This document shows positions 58,126-64,000 of a stretch of DNA of 64,000 bases, piece after piece (positions within the stretch are counted from its first letter, which is position 1; the number at the start of each line of letters is the position of its first letter). The position numbers and the translations under genes are program-made. The DNA comes from Zea mays (taxonomy: Eukaryota > Streptophyta > Magnoliopsida > Poales > Poaceae), in NCBI RefSeq assembly GCF_902167145.1, contig NC_050097.1, positions 45,492,095-45,556,094 of the forward strand, given 5' to 3'. The notes below the pieces were generated by a model. It was not told the DNA's origin and did no database searches. It saw only the letters and a program-made list of their open reading frames with translations.

Positions 58126-59434
58126 TGTGAAAGGGAAATGCGCCCTTGGGCCATTTCTATAAATGTTTTGGTGATTAGATGGCCAATACATATTGTTTTG
58201 GTTGATATGTGCTAAGTGTTAAAGAAATGCAAATCAAGAATCAAGGTATGACTCTAGCCTTAGTGAATTGCTTTTGGTACTAACATATTCCTCTAAGTGC
58301 TAGGAACCTTGCCAAATCAAATGAGATTGGATTGGAGAAGTTTGGCTAAGTCCAGCTAGACTTGCACCAGCCTATGGTGCACCGGACTGTCCGGTGTGCA
58401 TCGGACAGTGTCCGGTGCCCATTCTGGCGCACGCGACGAACTCGCTGCTCTCGAGAAAAGTTGGGGGAGTCACGACTATAATTCACTGAACTGTCTGGTG
58501 TTCCACCAGACTGTCCGGAGAGCCAGTTGTGCCTGCGCCAATGATCGACTGCGCAATCAGCGGGCGACGCGTGGCCCGTGCCAACAATCACCAGGCCGCA
58601 CCGGACTGTCCGGTGTGCTAAGAGGGGCGTGGCTGCAACAGTCGACTTCACCAGAAAAGGAAGGAGATTGCGCACTATTCACTATCCGGTGTGCCCACGG
58701 ACAGAAGGCAACTATTGCCTTCTAAATGGAGCTCCAACGACTCCTAGCTGCCTTGGGGCTATAAAAGGGACCCCTAAGCGCATGGAGCAGTACACAAAAT
58801 AACTCTTGAACATCCTAAGACGTCGAGACCTCGCGTTCGCGCATTTGATTCACTGTGTTAGAGATTTGAGCACTTTTCTGAGTTGTAACTCTGTTGTGCT
58901 GCTTTCATGTGCTCGTTCTCATCTTGTGTGTGTGTTAGTGCTGTGACTCTCACTTTTGTGTGTGTTGCTATTCCCTCTTTACTCCTGTGCTCATTCGAAA
59001 TCATTTTGTGTAAGGCGTGAGAGACTCCAAAGTGTGGAGATTCCTCACAAAGGGATAAACTTGAGATAAAGAGAACCATGGTATTCAAGTTGATCTTTTG
59101 ATCACTTGAAAGGGGTTGAGTGCAACCCTCGTCCGTTGGGACGCCACTACGTGGACTAGGCAAGTGTTCTACTTGGCCGAACCCTGGGATAAAAATCGTT
59201 GTGTCACTTGTCTGTATTCTTGTGCGATTCTCTCTACTTCTATTCACTTCATAATTGCTCTAAGTTTAATACTCATCTTGTGAAGAGCAATTAAGTGAAG
59301 AAGTTTTCTCCAATCATTCTCCTCTCTCGAACTTGGCCTTAGCTTTCACTAATCTAATATTAGCCCAAGTTTGTTTTGTTAAGCTATTTTTTACAGGATC
59401 ACCTATTCACCCCCCCCCCCTCTAGGTGCTCTCA
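58126..59434 (+). repeat. 5' LTR of the Sirevirus element
   Basis: Begins TGTGAAAGGGAAATGCGCC and ends CCCCTCTAGGTGCTCTCA (1309 bp). It contains CACCGGACTGTCCGGTG palindromes (58380, 58590) and a TATA box, CTATAAAAGG, at 58759-58768. Confidence 0.85.
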
Positions 59435-59436
59435 AT

Positions 59437-59449
59437 TGGTATCGGAGCC
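59437..59449 (+). other. Primer binding site (initiator tRNA-Met type)
   Basis: TGGTATCGGAGCC two bases after the LTR; it pairs with the 3' end of initiator tRNA-Met, the usual Sirevirus primer, with small differences. Confidence 0.85.
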
Positions 59450-59483
59450 ATACTCTTCATTTAGGGACTAACCGCCCGAAGAG

Positions 59484-60143
59484 ATGGATCCTAAAGGTAA
59501 GGGGATGGTGATCAACGATAAGGAGAAGGAGACCCTCTACGTTGACGAGCCAAAAGGTGACAAGCCCACTGACTCAGGCTCGAGTCACAAGAAAAGGGAT
59601 GGGAAGAATAAGAGGCGCATTAATAAGATCATCTACTACGACAGCGACGCCTCCTCTTCTTCACCAAGGGATGACAATGACGAAGACTCTTCGTCGAAAA
59701 AGAAAACGGTTAATCAGAACTACTCTTTTGATTATTCTTGCATCCCTTATAATTCGAATGCTAACTTATTGTCTATTCCACTTGGAAAACCCCCTCACTT
59801 TGATGGAGAAGATTATTCTTTCTGGAGTCATAAAAAGCAGTCATTTATTCTCTCTCCATCCTAGTATTTGGGAAATAGTAGAAAATAGAATGCATTTCGA
59901 TAGTGCTAATCATCCTGTATTGATTAATGAGCAAATACATAAAAATGCCTAAACTACTACTTTTTGTTAGCATCTCTATGCAGGGATGGATACAACAAAG
60001 TCAGTGGCTTGGACAATGCCAAGCAAATATGAGATACCCTTAAAATCTCTCACGAGAGTAATGATGCCACCATGATTACCAAGATGGAACTGGTGGAAGG
60101 CGAGCTTGGGAGATTCACCATAAAAAGGGGAGAGGAGCCAACC
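59484..60143 (+). pseudogene. Copia gag, frameshifted and truncated by insertion
   Basis: ATG 59484 opens MDPKGKGMVINDKEKE, a Lys/Asp/Ser-rich start usual in Ji/Opie-type gag. The core begins LGKPPHFDGEDYSFW near 59780, then shifts frame near 59835 and continues as SIWEIVENRMHFDSANHPV. After a stop near 59950 the third part reads KVSGLDNAKQIWDTLK and TKMELVEGELGRF, the gag-core motifs of this lineage, up to the insertion at 60144. The zinc knuckle lies beyond the insertion. The protein would form the particle shell; this copy is broken by a frameshift, stops and the nested element. Confidence 0.8.
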
Positions 60144-63100
60144 TGTCACACCCGGATTTTAGGGGGTCAAAAACCCGGGCGCGAACATAAACACCAGGTG
60201 TGCTGGGACCAAGTCTCACACATATGATGCATAGTGGCACAGGATCGAATGTCACATCTTTACTATATAACAGGAGTTCTATACAAAATAATTAAATAAT
60301 TACATCATATGAGGAAACGATCCAGCAACCCAAAGTTGACTGGGAGACGACGGCCTAGACCTCTCACGAACTCATCACAGCATCCTCCATGCGCCTCATC
60401 CTGCGGTACCTGTTCTTGACCTGTGGGGGGGTGTGAGACAGCAAGAGTGAGCTCACATACGTTCATCGCTCAACAAGTTGTGGGGAATAATGTGCATGAA
60501 CTCGCCAAAGGTGGGAGCTCACGTGAAGTGTAAGGCTTACCAAAGAGGATGGTTAGAGCTGAGCATTGCTTTTAAAGTTGGTCAAAATTTTATTAGCAAT
60601 TACTAAGTATAAGTAAATACCAGCCCAATTAAGTAGTAGAACAAAAGTAACAACCTCACCTGCGATGCAATGCATATGACAAATTGAATTTAGTTCCATA
60701 ATTTAATCATGTGAGGGTCCGAGCCGCTCATGACCGTGAGCACGGCTAGTATACCAGTTTTACACTCTGCAGAGGTTGCGCATCTTTACCCACAAGTCGT
60801 GTTACCCATTTGCCACAGAGTTGATCAGACTCCATACACCTCTACCAAGGAAGCGAGGCAGGGTACCACTACGAGGCCTTTACAAAGTTCCACTAGCTTC
60901 AGACTACCCGCTACAGTTTATAGGAAGCTCCAGTGCAGGAATCCCTTGCAGGACCGCCATCGCAGCAAAATCCTCCCGAGGGCCTCCCTACACTGACCAC
61001 TCCCCTACTGCCCTTGCCCCTTTCGGGTAAGGTAGCCCTCCACTAGCTTTCCTAGTTAATCAGCCAAGGGCGTCCCATTAAACCCTTGTGGTAGCACTGT
61101 TTTCCCGGGTGGTTCTCCATGTTCCAATTAACATAATGATCTTATCATGAACGATAAATAACAACGGATAACAAAAGTATAATCATGAGTAATGTATCTT
61201 CATACCCAAAACCACATAAAGCACTAGCAAGTACTACCCAAAAAGTTCAGTGGTAACAAGGTATAAAGATATTCAAACTAGGGTATCCTATTAGGACCCA
61301 TCAAAATTAACCTATGCAGATCATTATGATTAATTAGAACATGAGTGGGTAAAAAGAAGTGATCAAGGGCACAACTTGCCTGGCACTTGAGAAGGTACCA
61401 ACTTGCTCTTCAGATGACACGTGACCTCACTGCTAGTCGTAGCAATACAAACAAACATGTATAGGCAAAATTAACATCACACCAAACATGTAAATAAAAT
61501 ATACAGTAAAAATCTACACATTAAAATGAGATCATAGGAACTGGAATTATTAATCTTGGAGTTACATATTTTAAGATATGAATTTCTGAAGCTTTTATGT
61601 ACTTAATACAAGATTAAGTGCTAGATAAATTTTAAATCATCTTTCATGTTAAAACAGAGGCACTAATTGTTAGAAAATAATATTATAAAAATTTAGGAAC
61701 TGGAATGGACCAAATTAGAGTTCATATGCATTTTCTATGAATTATACAAATTCTATGAATTGTTTTTATATTAAAAACTCATTTTCCAATTCATTTTCCT
61801 GATTTTATAATTCTCTGGACGGGGCCTCATTTTCTGGAAAACGCAGGGGTACCTAGGTAAAAACCCTGAGACACAGAAAATAGTACAGGGTGGACTGCGG
61901 GTTTATTCATCAATACTACGAGGACGCTTTTGCAAGATGAGCTATGCGAAAGGGTATGCATGCTTTCTGGCCGCCAGATCGCGAATCAAGGGCCACGATT
62001 AGATCGAAGGCTTTATAAATCGGTATGCGACTAGGCCCATCCGATCCCAATCTAACGGTCAGCGATCAATCAAACCCAGGATTGCTTTCAATCGCACGAT
62101 CTCGCATCTACGGTCCAAAATCAACGCGTGAAAGGGGGTATTCTTAAGCAAATCAGGGCCGTTCATTCTATCATCTACGGTCATGAACTCGTCTTCTCTC
62201 ACCCGCCTAACGCCGGTCAGCCAAACGCCTCGACGGAGTGCCACGGCGGCTGCGCAGATCGTCGACGAGCCTCCCTCGCCTAAACCAAAATCGGGCGATC
62301 CCAGCCCCGATTAGAACCTAGGCGAACACAGGGGACCAAGTACATACCCGAAATTCGCAGTGAGGTGGCCGGTCCACGGTGTTGCACGGCGCGACGGCGA
62401 GTGCTCCGCCCGACGAGCAAATGCGCAAGAGCCGCGACACCGATGAGGCAATTAGCGGTGGCAAGAGTCTCAAGGGGGCGCGACGCAGCACTGGAACGCT
62501 CCACAGATTGCCCAGCGCCCGTGGTTCGCGTAGCCGACAGCGGCGGGCCCGATTTCTTTCAGCTGGCCGCGAGGGTGGATGACGGTGTGGAGCGATGGTT
62601 GTGAGCACCAGCGGATGGACGAGGGGGGTCACGATGGTCGATACTTATGATCCGAAGAGTAGGGGTCCGAGCGGTGGCCAACCCGAGATCACCGGCGGCG
62701 GATTCGGCGGGTTCCGTTCACCAGCGACGCGGATTTCGCTTCAGCCGCGAGGAAGACCAGCACCGACACGATGGCCCCACCCAGCGGTGAGACAGAGCAG
62801 CCGCACACGCGAGAGCATAGGCTGTGCCGTGGGGCCCACCAGGCGGCGCGTGCGCGCGCGAGAGAGACTGGGTAACTGGCCAGTGGGGCCCACACGCCAG
62901 TGTGACCGCGCGCGGCAGGAAAGGGGGTCTTGGGCCGCGCGGGGCGAATGGGAGAGTGGGCCGAATAGGTTAGTTGGTGGCCCATATGAGGTTTTATCTT
63001 TTTCTTTTTCTTTTTATTTATTCATTTTCCTTTCTCTTTTCTTTTATGTGTCTCTTTTTCCTTTCATTTTTAAATTTCCAATTGAATTCAAATATGAATG

Positions 63101-64000
63101 TGAACTTTGTACATAAGTTAAATATACAAAATAAACATGCTAGTACTGTAGTCTTTTATTGATCCATATATTTTGTCTTGTATAGTATTTATTATTTCCA
63201 ATCTTCCCCCAATTTGCACTTTTGGGATTAAATCCAATTCTCTTCTCATTATTATGTTTTCATGTTATTATTTATTTATTTTTATTGTCACAAAATGCAC
63301 ACCAAATAAAGTCCAGCATGATGCACAGGTTATTTATGTGTTCTTGGTTCTAATTATCCTCTTTTAACTAGTGTTGATCACATGTGATATTAACTAGAGA
63401 TTGTACACACAATGAAATATTCTCTCTTCATACGATTTCCAAATTTAGGTGTTACAAATCCTACCCCCCCTTAAAAATAATCTCGTCCTCGAGATTTGTA
63501 AGAAAAGAGATATAATAGGTTTGGTCTAGAATTTTAGTTTCTCATTTGGTTTTGGGAATCAAAGTTTTGTTCAAGTTTTTTTTTAACAGTTAGTAGATGA
63601 TATGAATATTGTATGTCTAGATATTCATTAGGTCAGGTACGGTTATGGCAAGTAGAGGTTGTGGCAAGGGCATAATAAGGAAAGATTTCATCCTAAACTA
63701 TGGATCTTGATTCCGCTGGCGATTCAACTTGATCTTTGAAGTCTTGAGTTGATGCTTATCCTCCTTTGACATGGTTGGTCTTCTTTGGCCTTTATTTCTT
63801 GGAGTTGTCATCCGAGTTAAGGACATATGGTTAGGACATATGTGAGTAGGATGGATTGTATGGTGTAGGTAGGTTAGAATCTCTTGCTAGGTTAAAATTG
63901 TGGGGTTATGCAACTATTTGATGGTTAAGGTAGTTGCATATGGCCAAGTCGATCTGTCATTCTTAATTTAGTGCAGGGTGAACTAAGTTAAGACCCGCTC
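60144..64000 (-). mobile_element. Second Tekay/Del-like element, running off the window
   Basis: 60144-63456 is an LTR (TGTCACACCCGGATTTTAGG...GGTGTTACA on the plus strand). It is clearly related to 46430-49831 over its first 1.3 kb and at its end, but more diverged in the middle. 63457-63495 repeats the PPT region (AATCCTACCCCCCCTTAAAAATAATC). The remaining 500 bp is non-coding internal DNA. It is in the same orientation as the first element and is inserted in the copia gag. Confidence 0.85.

Larger units (their letters stand above)
58126..60143 (+). mobile_element. Sirevirus-type copia element, 5' part
   Basis: A complete 5' LTR, PBS and most of gag, cut at 60144 by insertion of a Tekay-like element. 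The rest of the element must lie beyond the window. Confidence 0.85.

Overview
The window is plant nuclear DNA, most likely maize (Zea mays) or a close relative. Several things point there: nested LTR retrotransposons of families typical of maize intergenic space (Sirevirus-type copia with CACCGGAC...GTCCGGTG palindromes, Tat-lineage and Tekay-like gypsy), CACTA elements with TTTGCCGAGTG subterminal repeats, a 5S-bearing TRIM, many MITEs, GT-AG introns, and a GC-rich grass-style UDP-glycosyltransferase gene. No bacterial, organellar or rRNA/tRNA operon signal is visible.

Layout. 1-445 is the start of a minus-strand LTR. 446-6810 is the 3' part of a decayed Sirevirus copia element (pol, a third ORF, PPT, 3' LTR). 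6811-7611 holds unclassified and hAT-like relics. 7612-11546 is the right part of a CACTA element (TNP2 C-terminus, a second gene, subterminal repeats). 12-14.6 kb is low-copy-looking DNA with MITEs. 14656-16248 (minus) is a complete two-exon UGT85-like gene, the one clearly intact host gene. 18510-25797 is a complete young gypsy/Tat element with TCAGG target duplications. It lacks PR/RT/RH and most of IN but carries an intact five-exon gene on the opposite strand, with its own TATA box. It interrupts a possible host ORF. 26451-27606 is a complete non-autonomous CACTA element (TSD AAC). 27.6-38.2 kb holds relics, a Cassandra-like TRIM with 5S-like LTRs, several MITEs and a CACTA-like fragment.

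38341-44242 is a PIF/Harbinger element (TSD TAA) inserted precisely into the pol of a gypsy relic whose two halves lie at 38262-38340 and 44243-45110. It has a DDE transposase, a Myb-like partner and additional unexplained ORFs. 46430-54932 is a non-autonomous Tekay/Del-like gypsy element on the minus strand, with two 3.4 kb LTRs, 1.66 kb of internal DNA and TSD AGAAC. 56221-57968 is a decayed homolog of the Tat antisense gene, broken by a 169-bp MITE. 58126-60143 is the 5' LTR, PBS and gag of another Sirevirus, itself interrupted at 60144 by a second Tekay-like element that runs off the window.

The most interesting item is the antisense gene at 21232-24952. Its five exons join in frame to 1147 codons, and both its C-terminal motif and two intron positions recur in the independent relic at 56-58 kb. 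Selection therefore appears to have kept this gene within retrotransposons even where the element has lost its polymerase. The Tat antisense ORF class is known from the literature; what the window adds is an intact spliced architecture, an adjacent internal TATA box and a diverged homolog for comparison. All domain names are from recognition by eye; no search was run.
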